NCBI GenBank assembly: GCA_016758965.1
Contig: JAEPRB010000002.1
Location: 434,001 to 498,000, forward strand
From: Circinella minor
Lineage: Eukaryota > Mucoromycota > Mucoromycetes > Mucorales > Lichtheimiaceae
DNA length: 64,000 nucleotides
Direction: 5' to 3'
Positions 1-12,326 of this stretch are shown in pieces (position 1 is the first letter of the stretch; every line of letters starts with the position of its first letter). A program made the position numbers and the translations under genes. Under the pieces are notes generated by a model. The model was not told the origin of the DNA. It made no database searches and saw only the letters and a program-made list of their open reading frames with translations.

Positions 1-1800
1 GATAAACAAGTTTATTTTATTATCCTTGTAGATTGTACTATACTGATACGTAATAACTTTAGTTGCTTTTAAAAATGGCTGGAAAGCTTTTTCTTGTCGT
101 TTGAGGAATTGGTTTTGATATGAACAAGTAATGTCGTCTGACATGCTTTCGAAATAGCTTTTTTATTCTTCCTCGATGGAACTTTACGTTTCCCAATATA
201 TATATATATATTACTTTGGATTAATTTACTACTTTTAGTGGGAAATATCTATGTTTAACATCAAGGAAACATCGTAAGATAATTTTTACCTTGTATAAGT
301 ATATCTAATTTTGATTGGGAATAATTAAAACGTTTTTTGCATTTTGCGCCAAAAGTAGCTAAAAACTTTACCTATATGTCATAATGATGTTAATATTTAT
401 CGGAGAAAGGAATAAAAAATTTGGAAATAAACTTGAGTGGCGCAAAATTCAAGTTTTTGTTTTTGAAGTGTTTTTCACTACAGTCAATAATGTAATACTG
501 TTTATACATTCATTAATTTAACACAGAGGTTATAATAAAGATGGTGGCATCGAATAATATCTGAAATATGCCTGCAAACACATATTACTCTGTCATTTTC
601 CTTTAGATTGAAGCAATGAATGTAAATACTAATTGTTTTAATTCAGCTCAACATCGTATACAAAACAAAGTGTTTCAATTTAATATATATTTCTGCAATA
701 GTTCTACTTGGGCTAACCATCTGTTGCAATATTTGCATGTTAATTGATAAAAGATCAAAATATCGAAACCCTTACTATAAAAGCGGAATAAAAAGATATC
801 ATACTCACCGAACAAATGGGCAACCATTCCTATAAATCAATGCTCTAGTGCTTTAATTACATGTTGATATTTATCTGTTAGGTATAAAATCTTTGATTAG
901 ATTCTTTATCATATTTATCGATGTGTTCTTAAATAAATAATTGGATGGGACTATTATATCACATATTATCAGTTGTGAAGAGTGCGAATGGTGGTGTCAT
1001 TCGAACAAGTCAAATATTTTGTTTATAGCTACCCTAACCAACACCCCTCGTTTCTCTTCTAAGTGATAAATTGATCATCTTTGTGAACTTCATATAAGCT
1101 TTTTATTTTTTATTTTGTGGATCGCAAGAAAATGTGAAAATGCAGCTGGTAAATTCTTTATAAGATCGCTGATTGTGTAGTTATTGTAATTCTCATCCCA
1201 TTGATATATTTTTACACATATCATTGTTGTTAGTACAGTATCATAAAAGTATTGAATCTGTAACAAACTTCAGTATAAGCTAAGGAATCGAAATAGAAGT
1301 TTGATATTTACAATTTTTGCGAATAAAATAGATATGTATATAAATATGTCATACATATTTTCAAGTGTTCAGAAGGAAGGATAATTAGATACTTTTGTTA
1401 AGGCTTTATTTACCGACAATAAAACTAATTTTTATTAATTGTGGGGTTAAGTGAATGAATTGATGTTTAAGATATGCAAAGCCCAGAATGCTTTTTGGTT
1501 TCTGAGTGACACAAGCACAGCCTGAAAAAAAAAGGTGGCAAAGTTTCGGGAAGCAAATGCGGGCTATGATGATATTGATCTAAAGACTAGCTTAGTTTTT
1601 TTTTTCTTTTTGAAATGCAAACTGTTATTATCGGCCCCTCTTTTCTTTTTCTTTCTTAAACCCCTTAATTTTTTTTATGTGTACTTTGTAATCCTCCCCT
1701 TATTTTTGATCAATTTCTTTTTCCCCCCCTCTCCCTTTTTCTCTTTCCCTCTATCTTTTTTTTATTCATTATTATATTTATTAAAACCAAAAAAAGAACT
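1..1800. other. Gene-free AT-rich spacer at left edge
   Basis: No reading frame with coding character and no tRNA-like element was seen. The last 300 bases become pyrimidine-rich, as in promoter/leader regions of other genes in this window, and probably hold the promoter of the gene starting at 1801. A 10-bp inverted pair, ATTTTGCGCC at 341-350 and GGCGCAAAAT at 439-448, is the only local symmetry noticed. Confidence 0.6.
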
Positions 1801-3727
1801 ATGTTACGAAGAATTCATCGAGCTATTGCAGGATTAGCTTTATTGGTGTGTGTGGGTTTTATTATTTTAGTCACAATAATACCTCGTTTACAACATCAAG
1901 ATATTTCTTTACCATCATTGTCACCATCAAAAATAATTAATAGTAATAACCAACTGTCAACAAACGATGATTCCTCCTTTTTCACGCCACCTTCGACAAC
2001 ACCAGATGAACACTTTTTATCATATAGTCGTCATGGGTAAAATAATCAAGAAAAAAGTTTTTGAGGGGAAGAAAGAGAGGAACTAAAAAAAAAGAAAAAG
2101 AAAAGGAGTTGGATGAAGATGGTCATTAAAGCGAACGTATTTTGCTGATGAAAATCAAAAAATTTCTGCACAAAACTTTATTTTTAGTGATTATTTTGAT
2201 CAACATGAATCATTGCGAATGGCCGTACGACTCGCTTACGAAACGAATCGAACTGTAGTTGCTCCACCATTACGACTTGTTTATGATAATGATACCCGGA
2301 TACAGTTTCCATGGTCGCAACTTTTTGATTTCAAACCGATAGAAGAAGCATTCGGTATTCGTGTCGTGGATCGACCTTTACCACTACCAAGATCATATGA
2401 TAGACTAGAAGAAGACAGAGTACAAAAAAATGAAATATGGCCAGCAGAATATTATGAACGAGTTGATATAACACAAAACGAACGTTTACAGCAACAAAAA
2501 CCCGTGAATGATTGGTCGTCATCCTCTTTTATGCAATGGGTCCAAAATATCACAAAATCTGTAGTACCTCCACCAGTGGTACCGAGGACAAGAAGTATAT
2601 TTATATTAGAAGAGTTAAAAGAGTTAGAAAATCCATATGTTCATTGTCACGCTTTATCCTCGTGGATGTTTCGAAAATCATTGGATGCGATAGATCAGCA
2701 AGTTCAGTTAAATTTAGCCTTGACAACAAACATGCTCACACGACCCGACAAAGTCGTACCCATGACAAATGCAGCCAAGGCGATTGTACGCGAATTGGGA
2801 GGAGTAGGAAAGTTCAGTGGATTGACGGTACATATGGATCAAATGGTACCTCAGGGACAAGCAGACAAATGGCTATTTGGGGATGATAATAGCGATGATG
2901 ACAACGAACAGGGAGTAGGAGAAGAAGACAAAAAATATAATGTAACAGCAGCAAGTTTATTAATGAAACAACGACGGAAAGATGCCATGAAGGATGCTGC
3001 TTTGGAATTATTTAGTAGTATGCCTATTAATCAGGCAGTATCTGCAGCCTTACCGATCCAACCATCACCTTTACGCGACTATTTAGAAGAACAGAAGACT
3101 CATGATCAACAACAAGAGAAGGAAGAATCGGAGCAGCACACATCGACACCACTGGATCGCCGACGTTTGTTGAATGTGTGTAAAGACTATCGCCGACATA
3201 TTGACTCCAAGTTTCCGGTTATTTATTTAATGTTTAATGAGAAAAGTAATAAAAGTACGACGATTGTCGATGGGAACGATGTGGATAAACAGCAACAACA
3301 GCAACAACAACAAATCGAACAGGAAGAAGATCATGATGATATCAGTGTCTTAAAACCTATATTGGAATATTTTCCTTGTGTATTTTATAAAAAGGATATG
3401 TATCAATGGGGTATTATTGATGGGTCATGGGCAATAGAAAGTCAACTACATTTTGCCAAGCACGTACAAATTCAAAAAAATGATATTGACAGTGATGGTC
3501 AAGTTATATCGACTCAAGTAGTGGATTATGAACAATTATTAGCACCATTATTGGATTTACTGATAGCGGGTCAAGGTAAAAAAAATAAAAGTAGGGAAAA
3601 AAAGTGTGAAAAAAAGATAGTAACACGGAAAGCGTTGTAACATAATATAGGTTATTCCTTTTTTGAAGTTCCACCTTCAACTATGACACGAGAAGTTTTA
3701 TGGCAACTAGCTGGAAATAAGAATTAA
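1801..3727 (+). CDS. Putative type II membrane O-fucosyltransferase-like protein
   Basis: Three exons (1801-2036, 2119-3575, 3651-3727) join in frame to 589 residues. A short cytosolic N-terminus is followed by one hydrophobic segment at about residues 10-29 and no cleavage site, the layout of Golgi glycosyltransferases. Near residues 110-135 the pattern LRMAVRLAYETNRTVV followed by APPL resembles the LAxxLNRTLVLPPL stretch of GDP-fucose protein O-fucosyltransferase-type enzymes. The middle holds an acidic loop (about 330-345) and a poly-Q run (3289-3318), typical lineage-specific inserts. The last exon gives YSFFEVPPSTMTREVLWQL, reminiscent of the C-terminal donor-site region. If correct, it would transfer sugar to secretory proteins in the ER/Golgi. 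Family membership is inferred from short motifs only; the membrane topology is better supported. AATAAA lies 45 nt after the stop. Confidence 0.55.
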
Positions 3728-4412
3728 TCATCGTTTTTCTTTTTCTTTTTCTTTATTCGTGAACTGTAAATAATAAACAAATATAAAATCATTTATTGAC
3801 GAAATAAAAAAAAAAATCCAGAGCCAAAAAAAAAAAAAGAAGAAAAAAAAGCAATGACCACAGAGGCGCAGTTACGTTTTTGATGTTGTCGCCGTAGTAG
3901 TAATATTCGAAAAAAAAAAAGGAGTGGAATAAAATGATTTTTATATTTGGAGAACAAGGAGAAAACACACGTTTATTATTACATTCTCAATTTTTTTTAA
4001 CCGCCTGCTGTATTGCTTGGTATGGTCAAGTTATGAGTGGGGTCGTTCAATAATCATTATTATTATTATTATTATTATATCACTTAATATTTATATACGT
4101 ACAAATTCCCCTCTCTTACTTTAATAATATATAAAAAAAAACAACTGTCTCCTTTTGGTTTTAAAAAAACCACGATCTACCACAACACTATTTTCCCCCT
4201 TCCCCTTGCATTTTTTTTTTTTTGGCCTCCTCTTTTTCTCTTTTTCTCTTTTTTATTTTAAAGTCATAGTCTTTTCTTTCTTATAATAAATTGATATATT
4301 TTTAACATATAAAATAATCTTTTTTTACACGTCTCAGGGGATTATATTTCTCTCTTTTGTTTTCTTTTCATTCTATTCCCGCCATAACACATTTTATTAT
4401 TTATACCCCATC
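3728..4412. other. Intergenic spacer with homopolymer tracts
   Basis: This holds an AATAAA at 3772-3777 after the upstream stop, several A and T runs, an ATT microsatellite near 4055-4077, and a CT-rich stretch (about 4195-4265 and 4345-4400) that probably serves as core promoter and leader for the RabGAP. No gene was seen. Confidence 0.5.
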
Positions 4413-7400
4413 ATGCGGAGTGACGATAACAACAGCGGCAACATTAATAATAATAACATATCAAAAGCAATAGACTGTATATCATTATCATCAGATAGTT
4501 CTCTATTTACAAAACATCGGCATACCAACAACAATAATGTCAGTTCACAGCAAAATAATAACAATGATGATGAAGTTTTATTTAATAAATTAGAACAAGA
4601 AAATGCTCGATTACCACCTCAAGTAAATATTAATATTATTATTTTAAAAAAAGGATTTCTGATCACAAAGAAAAATATTAATATCTAAAAAAAAATTGGA
4701 AACGCATGGTGTTTGTCATTCATTGCGCTCAGCCCATATGATATTTATATACAAAACAAGACACACAAATTGACCATTTTTATATATGTACTATACTTAG
4801 GATTCCACCATGTTTATACTTGCCCAAATCCAACGACAAACTGCATTATTAGAAAAACAACAACAGACACAACAAAGCGAAGAAGATTGTCAAGATTTTT
4901 CTACTATACACCATCATAATAATGAGTTAAAAACCCAGTTATCAACTGTTGTCCAACTTGATCAAAAATTGGCAGAACAAGAAAGGCAAGAATATTTAGC
5001 TATATGGGAAGCGGTGATTCAAGATTTTGATCGTGTAGCCACCATGACACCTCATTTATTATCTGTCAAGTTACGGTCCGGTGTTCCCGATGGTGTGCGT
5101 GGATTAGTTTGGCAAGCAATGTGTAAATCAGCCTCTTTACATTTAGAAACAGTTTATGGACAATTATGTCGTGAACAATCTCCTCATGAACGTATTATTA
5201 AACGAGACTTGGCTCGAACATTTCCTTGTATTGATATGTTTAAACAAGAAAATGGCGCGGGTCAGTTAGCTATGCGTCGGATACTAGAAAGTTATAGTTT
5301 GTACGACAGTGAAGTTGGTTACTGCCAGGGACTTGCCTTTCTTGTCGGTCCACTTCTTTTAAATGTAAGAAAGAGGTTTTTTTTTGAGTGACATATTAGT
5401 AGTCCTATTAGGCAACTTCTTAATATATGTGCATACACGCTATATATTAATTTTACGTATATGTTAATAGATGCCAGAGCAGCAAGCGTTTTGTGTATTT
5501 GTTCGGTATGTGTGATAATAAGTTATTTTTGAGGCGTTTTTTTATTGTTGTTTCTGTCGTTAGGATTTGATAGTGTACTTTTATTTAATCATTTGTTTGT
5601 TTTTTTTTACTTTGTTAAATGTGTATAGATTAATGGAAACTTACGAAATGCGTCCTATGTTTACTATGAATATGGCCGGGCTTCAGCTTCGTCTATATCA
5701 GTTCACTCATCTATTAAATGAACTCTTACCAGATTTGGCTAAACATATGAATAAACATGGTGTTCACGCCGCAATGTATGCTTCGCAATGGTTTCTGACC
5801 TTATTTGCCTACGTTTTTCCGATGTCACTGGTACAACGTATTTATGATATTGTATTTGCGGAAGGAGCAGCTGAAACCATAATGCGTGTAGCGATCGCCA
5901 TGTTACGTCGTTCTCAAGAGAAAATCTTACAAGAAACAGAGTTTGAAGATCTTTTAGACCATGTCACTTCACGTAAATTGATCGAACCTTATGCTGACGA
6001 TGATGCCCAAGTGATTCATGACGCCACATCCTTATCATCCATTATTACTCGCACCAAAATGGATTCACTTGCCGATCAATATCAAAGCACGAAAAAGAAA
6101 AGCGATAAGACACAATCGCAACAACAACAACAACAAAGGTTTTGGAAACGTAAATTAAAACGTACACCCAGTAATGGAAGTCAACGTAGTATCGATTCAA
6201 CCGCTTCTGTTTCTTCCACAGCATCGTCTTTGCGAAGAACACATAGTGTAGGTGGCGCAAGCGCTGCTGCTATGATGGTCAGTAGTCTTAACAATGGTAA
6301 TGGTACTAAATACGTTACTTTGGAACATCATGAACAAGAAATTCAAAAATTATCTTGGACATTAGCACAATTGAATACCAAACATCAACAAACTATTAAT
6401 CAACTGGTCGAACTCAAGATGGATAAACAAGATGTTGAAAGTGAACGAGATGCATTGAAAATGACAATCATAGAACTGGAAAAAAGTAAACAGCAACACC
6501 AAGAACTACAAAATCATCGTGCATTATCGATCTCATCATCGTCAAGTAATAGTATTGTAAGCAATAATCAAGTTGACTTTTCGTTTTCAGAAAACAGCAC
6601 ACTGTCACCTGTGTCATTGGCATCATCAGCGGATGAAGATTCAACTTTGTCCAATAATATTATAATGATTGACGATGAACAAGAACAGTTAAGAACAGAA
6701 TTGGTACGCCTCAAGGTAGAAAACTTTGAATTACAGCAGCAAGTAGAAAAGCTAAATCATGAACATGAAGATATGCATGTACAGTTGGATATGGTGAATG
6801 ATGGCCAAATGGCATTAATGGAACAATTGATTACAACTAAGGCCGATATGGATGAATTGATGAAGGAAAAAAAGCAAAAGGATATGGAATGGCTTGAAGT
6901 AACAAGAGAAAACTCAGAATTGAGAGAAAAATTGACTCAAGTAAAAGCCAAAGCGTCACAGTTAATGCTAGATCATACACAGATGGTTCGAAGAGACCTT
7001 GCTAAAACTATGAACAATAAAAATGACAATAATTATGATAATATAGCCATCACAACAGCAAACGATCGACAACAACCATTTGAATCAACTACAAAGCCAA
7101 AAAAGAAAAGGCTTCAACGTCGACGAAGTACCAATGATCTTTGTAGTAAACAATTAATGCTCGGTGGAATTAACAATGATAGCAATAATGAATCGTCCAC
7201 CATGTCAGATACCTTTTTAGTTATGCGAATACGAGAACTAGAAAGATCATTAGCCGAAGTTAAAATTCGACTTATCGAATATGAAGCAAATCAAGATCAA
7301 CATCAAGACCAGCGCCTACAACAACAAAATTCATCACCTACATCATCGACAATTCTTGCTGACAAGAAGACGTTCTCTTCAGTGGATACCAGGACGGTGT

Positions 7401-7498
7401 CCAGATCAGGATCTATTTATGGTCGTATGTGGCATGCCATTACTCCTCGAAGTAGTAGTACTATAGATAGATCAATACCATTCTCATCCTCACCGTAA
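4413..7498 (+). CDS. TBC-domain Rab GTPase-activating protein (EVI5/Gyp5 type)
   Basis: Four exons (4413-4622, 4801-5364, 5471-5505, 5629-7498) give 892 residues. The TBC domain spans about residues 155-380. It has the arginine-finger motif IIKRDLARTFP (about residue 200) and the glutamine-finger motif VGYCQGL (about 243), so a dual-finger active GAP is expected. The 35-nt third exon encodes MPEQQAFCVFVR and runs into LMETYEMR, matching the MPEExAF...LMxxYxxR stretch of EVI5, Gyp5 and RABGAP1 proteins; MYASQWFLTLFAYVFP follows. The C-terminal half is a long coiled coil (about 500-715) with serine-rich linkers, as in EVI5. The expected role is accelerating GTP hydrolysis on a Golgi/endosomal Rab. 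The N-terminal 70 residues are Asn-rich and the intron 1 acceptor at 4800 is less certain than the rest. Confidence 0.9.
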
Positions 7499-7748
7499 TA
7501 ATTTTTATTTGCTAGTTTTGTATATTTATTTTAAATATTATTATTTTTTGTGTAATAAGATTAAATAATGCATTTTCGATATTTCTCACATGTAATCTCA
7601 CTTTGGATTCCCGAAAAAATGCTTACAATACCATTTTTACATTATCGAAGAGTCTTACCAAAAAAAAATATACATAGACTTCTCTCCATTACCCACTCCA
7701 ACAAGCACCCATTAATTATTTTTTTTACAAAAAAACAAAAACAAAAAT

Positions 7749-8390
7749 ATGTCCAGTCAAGCCCGATTAACTCAAATCGCTCGACATATGGGTACTAAAT
7801 CAGCATTACCAAAAAAGCCATCTACATTCCGGGATCGTAGCTGTTATAAACACTTTTTACCTATTCAGTCAAGGTACTACTAAACCAAGATATAATCCAT
7901 GAATAGACACACACATATACACATAAATAAATGAATATATGGATACATTTATTAAGAGCTAATAATAATATATTATCATTATCTCATTATTAGATGGAGT
8001 GATAATGATCAATATGGACATATCAACAATTCTATTTATTACTTTTATATTGATACGGTTGTTAATGAATATTTGATACGAAATTGTGAGCTGAATCCAC
8101 AAGATACATCGAAAACGAGACCTATTGGGTTAGTTATCGCGTCCTCTGCTAACTTTTATGCACCGGCATCTTATCCAAGTCTTCTTCATGCTGGTTTAAG
8201 CATTACTAAAATGGGTCGTTCCAGTGTCACTTATCGAGTAGGTATTTTTGAAGGAGATAATCAAGAAGCGAGTGTTGTTGGTGGATTCACACACGTATTT
8301 GTAGACCCGATTTATCGCCGTCCCGTACCAGGATTACCTGAAAATATGATAGTTGGCATGCAAAAATTATTGGTTGCAGAGGAGCAATAA
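7749..8390 (+). CDS. Hot-dog fold thioesterase (4HBT family)
   Basis: Two exons (7749-7873, 7994-8390) give 173 residues, a normal length for a single hot-dog domain. Residues about 42-60 read RWSDNDQYGHINNSIYYFY, the classic 4-hydroxybenzoyl-CoA-thioesterase-type motif in which the Asp of SDNDQYGHINN is the presumed catalytic residue and the long helix follows. The start is the first ATG in frame. Family members hydrolyse acyl-CoA or acyl-ACP thioesters; the substrate cannot be told from sequence. There is no clear signal peptide, transmembrane segment or C-terminal peroxisomal tripeptide (it ends EEQ), so a cytosolic or mitochondrial matrix location is inferred. The gene sits between the RabGAP and calreticulin with no obvious functional link. 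Confidence 0.85.
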
Positions 8391-8757
8391 AATCATTACA
8401 CGTTTTTTTTTTTTATAATTATTAAAAATTATTGTATATATTTTCCGATCCATGATAAGAAAGAAGGGGAGAGAGAGAAAGAACAAAAGAGTATTTCTGT
8501 ATGTGTGTAACCAAGAAAGAAGGATTTTAAAGTGATGGTGCTTAAGGTAGAGAAAAGTTTTCTTCATAAAATAAAAGAAGTTGTTTATTAGATCCCATAC
8601 TTAATTCAAACAAAGGTTTTCCCAGAGAGAGAAGAAAAACATTCCCATAGCTATGTCCTGGAGTTTTTTTGCCACGCACTGAAATTTATGATAATTAGTC
8701 CAATCATATTATGCCATCGCTGTCATTGAACTCGATTGGCTTGAATTCCTTGAGTCG

Positions 8758-8765
8758 CCACGTCA
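8758..8765 (-). promoter_or_regulatory. UPRE/XBP1-ATF6-like element in calreticulin promoter
   Basis: CCACGTCA on the plus strand is the exact reverse complement of TGACGTGG, the mammalian unfolded-protein-response element core. It lies 171 nt upstream of the calreticulin ATG and about 20 nt upstream of the TATA box. Binding by a fungal Hac1-type bZIP factor is an inference. Confidence 0.45.
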
Positions 8766-8786
8766 ATTAACTCCATTGTGCTCTTC

Positions 8787-8796
8787 TATATATAAA
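8787..8796 (+). promoter_or_regulatory. TATA box of calreticulin
   Basis: TATATATAAA, followed about 25-40 nt later by a pyrimidine-rich tract that looks like the transcription start area, leaving a leader of roughly 110 nt. Confidence 0.6.
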
Positions 8797-8935
8797 CCCA
8801 CTTTGTTTCTCCTGCAAACGGACCTTCTTTTTTTTTTCCCTCCTCTCCTCTTCACTTGATATATTTCTTTTTATTCACTTCTTTTTTTCTTTTACTTTAA
8901 AACGTGCATATTCACACAACAATAACAAAAAAAAA

Positions 8936-10417
8936 ATGAAGATTCCTACTTTGGCTGCTGTTCTTGGCTTGACTGCTCTTGCTTCCGCAGAAATCTTTTT
9001 ACACGAAACCTTTTCTGACAATGAAGGATGGAAAGACCGTTGGACCGTGTCAACTCATCGTGAAGACCTTGGTAAACTTGAAGTCACTCCTGGTCAATGG
9101 TTTGCTGATAAGGAAAAGAATGCTGGTTTAAGAACAACCGAAGATTATCGATTCTATTCTGTTTCTACTCCCATTAAGCCTTTTGAAAATAAGGGTAAAG
9201 ATCTTGTCATCCAATTTGATGTCAAGAATGACCAAGATATTGATTGTGGTGGTAGCTACGTTAAGGTAATTAAAAAAACGCGTGACAATATACATATATA
9301 TATATATATATTATAGGATATATAAAAAAAAATAAGAAAACTAAATAAGTACATTTTAATTTATTTTAGCTCTTCTCTGACAAACTTGATCCCAACAACT
9401 TCCACGGTGATAGTGAATACAATATCATGTTTGGTCCTGATTTCTGTGGTAGCAAGGCCATGGTTCACGCTATTCTCAATTATAATGGTGAAAACCATAA
9501 CTTGAAAAAAACTGTTTCTGCACCCAAAGATTTGTATACTCATACCTATACTTTGGTTATCAAGCCTGATCAAACTTATCAAGTTCTTGTTGATGGTGAA
9601 GAAAAGGCTGCTGGTGAATTGATTGAAGATTGGGACTTTTTGCCACCCAAGACTATCAAGGACCCTGATGCCAAGAAGCCAGAAGATTGGGTTGATGAAG
9701 CCGAAATTGATGATCCAGAAGATTCCAAGCCTAAAGGTTGGGACGACATTCCTGAATTTATTGCTGACTCCGATGCTGTCAAGCCTGAAGATTGGGATGA
9801 TGATATGGATGGTGATTGGGAGGCTCCTTCGTAAGTTATTATTATTATTTTATATTATTTTATTTTTTACGGGGAGAATGGATTGTAAATGAAGAAAAGA
9901 AAAGAAAACTAATTTGTATTATTATTATAGCATTCCTAATCCTGAATACCAAGGCCCCTGGAAGGCAAAGCGTATTCCTAACCCAGAATACCAAGGTCCT
10001 TGGGTCCACCCTGAAATCGATAACCCCGAATACAAGGTCAATAATGAAATTTATGCATACAGCTTTAATCATCTTGGTTTAGATCTTTGGCAAGTCAAGT
10101 CTGGTACTACCTTTGATAACCTTTTGGTCACTGATGATATTAAAGAAGCTGAAAAGATTCGTGAGGAATCATTGGATTTGGCTAAGCAAGAAACTGATGC
10201 AAAGAAGGCTCATGATGATGAAAAAGCAGAAAAGACAAAGGAAGAGCGAGAATTTGTTGATGAATCAGAAGGAGAAGCTAAGGTTGAAGAGGAAGAGGAA
10301 GAACTTGTCATTGACTTGGATGCTGAAGAAGATGTAGTAGTACCTGAAAAGAAAACTGAAGAAGTTAAGGAAGAAAAGAAAGAGGAAGCTAAGCGACATG
10401 TCAAGGATGAATTGTAA
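8936..10417 (+). CDS. Calreticulin, ER lectin chaperone
   Basis: Three exons (8936-9265, 9370-9830, 9931-10417) give 425 residues. A signal peptide covers residues 1-18, cleaving after LASA, and mature protein begins EIFLHETF. The globular lectin domain includes the usual cysteine pair (IDCGGSYVK and MFGPDFCGSK). The proline-rich arm carries three type-1 repeats (DPDAKKPEDW, DPEDSKPKGW, DSDAVKPEDW) and type-2 repeats (IPNPEYQGPW twice, then DNPEYK). The acidic C-domain binds calcium at low affinity, and the protein ends HVKDEL, an ER retrieval signal. There is no transmembrane segment, which separates it from calnexin. It folds monoglucosylated glycoproteins and stores ER calcium. The promoter has a UPRE-like site, consistent with ER-stress control. 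Both introns are about 100 nt. Confidence 0.97.
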
Positions 10418-10830
10418 ATAACTCTTATAAAATGTTCTTCTCTCCTTTTTCGTACATATAATAATTCGATCTTACAAACATAAATCACACTATCATAATT
10501 TGACAACAATAACAACAAACGTAACTCCTTCCAAACACAATTAACAACACAAGGAACATTAAAAAGAATCTCTTTTGCATATCATACTTATCATTTTTTT
10601 TCTTTATATTCCCCTCTACTCCCACTCCACTTTTTTTCTCTCTTTGCTTTTTTGTAATGTTTACCCTTTTCTCATAAGAATAAAAAAAAAGAAGAAAACT
10701 TTCCGGTTTTTCAAAAAAAGTTTCACCTCGGGTTTGTTCCTGATAATGAGACCTAATATAAAAGTTCAATGATTTACGGAAAAAATCTTGAATTATCTCT
10801 TTTTTACAAACAAACAAACAAGAAACTATT
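10418..10830. other. Spacer between calreticulin and GH17 gene
   Basis: 413 nt with T/C-rich tracts (10588-10660) and no coding potential. It probably holds the calreticulin 3' UTR and the core promoter of the glucanase gene. Confidence 0.5.
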
Positions 10831-12206
10831 ATGCAAACAAACAAAAATTATAACAGTGGGAAGCAACTAGAAGATGATTACCGGGAGGCTAACATTAAAA
10901 AAACATTATCTCAACAAGAAGAAGGCAAAAAGGACTCCAATGATCGATGCTGTGGAAGTAAACGTGCATCATATATATTAAAAGGATGTCTTTTTATAGC
11001 CATTTTATTGATTATTACTGCCTTAGTTGTATTACCACAAGTGTTTGGTGGTACGACGTCTGCTGTCGATAATAACAATGATGCCAAGTCTCGATTCCCC
11101 GCTCCTACATCAGTGGATCCACCTTATTCAACAAACACTACATCGTCTCCAAACAATAACGATACTGCCTTTACCCCAGATCCACGTCTTCATCAATCAT
11201 TTTACGGAATTGATTATACACCTCATGGTACTTTATATCAAAAACAATGTGGTGTCAAATACCAAAATGTACTTGAAGACATGAAAATATTACAACAGTT
11301 GACAACACGTATTCGTCTTTATGGTATGGATTGCGATCAAGCCTCTATGGTTTTGAGAGCAATTAAACAACTCAAGGCCAATATGGGTGTTGTTTTGACT
11401 TTGTGGGTGGATGGTAATTCTGTTACTTATAACAGACAGTATAATATTTTCTGGCAAGTACTGAAAGAATTTGGTTCAGATCATATTCTCGGTGTTTCTG
11501 TTGGCAATGAAGGTAATTAATTATTAAGTTGTTGTACAAATACGGCGAGGAAAAAACAAAATATTAACTATCATAAAATCTAATAGCTATTTATCGTGAA
11601 CAAATTGTGACAAGTGACTTAATCAAACTTATCAAAGATGTCAAAAATCGACTTCAAAAGAGTGGTCATTCCCATGTTCCCGTCTACACAACTGAAATCA
11701 AGGATCTTCCGAACCTTATACCAGAAGAAGATGCTGTCATGGATAATGTCCATCCTTTTTTCGCTGGGACATTAGTCGAGGACGCCGCTAATTGGACTTG
11801 GGAATATTTTTTCAATGTGGATCAATATCCTACCCTATTAACGGCGAAACAACTTGATTTGAATGCATCACAAACGAAACCTGCCATTATTAGTGAAGTT
11901 GGATGGCCAACTTATCCAAAGGATAGTAAAGTAAAAGGAGCTGAACCATCAGTAGATAATCAAAGAATTTTATTGGAAACATTTATTTGTGAAGCTAATA
12001 AACGACAAGTACCCTATTTTTGGTTTGAATTCAAGGATCAGCCATGGAAAGCCATCGAGTTTAATGAAACGCGTGAATCGTATTGGGGATTATTTGATAA
12101 GGATCTTAAATTGAAACATGCAAGATTACCCGATTGTTATACTGATAAATGGAAGAAGGGAAATAATACGGTGATTCAACCAGAACCTCTTCGTTCTTTA
12201 GATTAA
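10831..12206 (+). CDS. GH17 beta-1,3-glucanase, type II membrane anchored
   Basis: Two exons (10831-11512, 11587-12206; 74-nt intron) give 433 residues. A charged cytosolic tail of about 48 residues precedes a single hydrophobic segment (about 49-71, from YILKGCLFIAIL), then a Ser/Thr/Asn-rich stem and a GH17 catalytic domain beginning FYGIDYTPHG. The acid/base glutamate lies in GVSVGNEAIYRE, with the intron falling just after the NE codons, and the nucleophile in ISEVGWPTY. VPYFWFEFKDQPWK near the end is also a GH17 hallmark. The layout matches fungal btgC-like membrane-anchored endo-beta-1,3-glucanases, which remodel wall glucan from the plasma membrane. Several NxT/S sequons lie in the extracellular part. 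Confidence 0.92.
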
Positions 12207-12326
12207 TAATGATTAAATAATAATGTATTGCCATTATTCTATATATATATTTGATAATATTAAAATTATCTACTTTTCATATCTATTATGTATACATGTA
12301 ATTTATAATAATTATAATAACAAAAT

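Larger units (their letters stand above)
8391..8935. other. Calreticulin upstream region
   Basis: This 545-nt spacer contains the CCAAT box (8700-8704), an inverted CCAAT (ATTGG, 8735-8739), a UPRE-like octamer, a TATA box and a long CT-rich leader before the calreticulin start. A separate CCACG occurs at 8672-8676. No coding sequence was seen. Confidence 0.6.

Noticed and set aside
1029..1038. Telomere-repeat-like ACCCTAACCA as a telomerase-RNA template
   Set aside because: Nine matching bases in some rotation are expected about once or more by chance in 64 kb, and no telomerase RNA structure was seen nearby.
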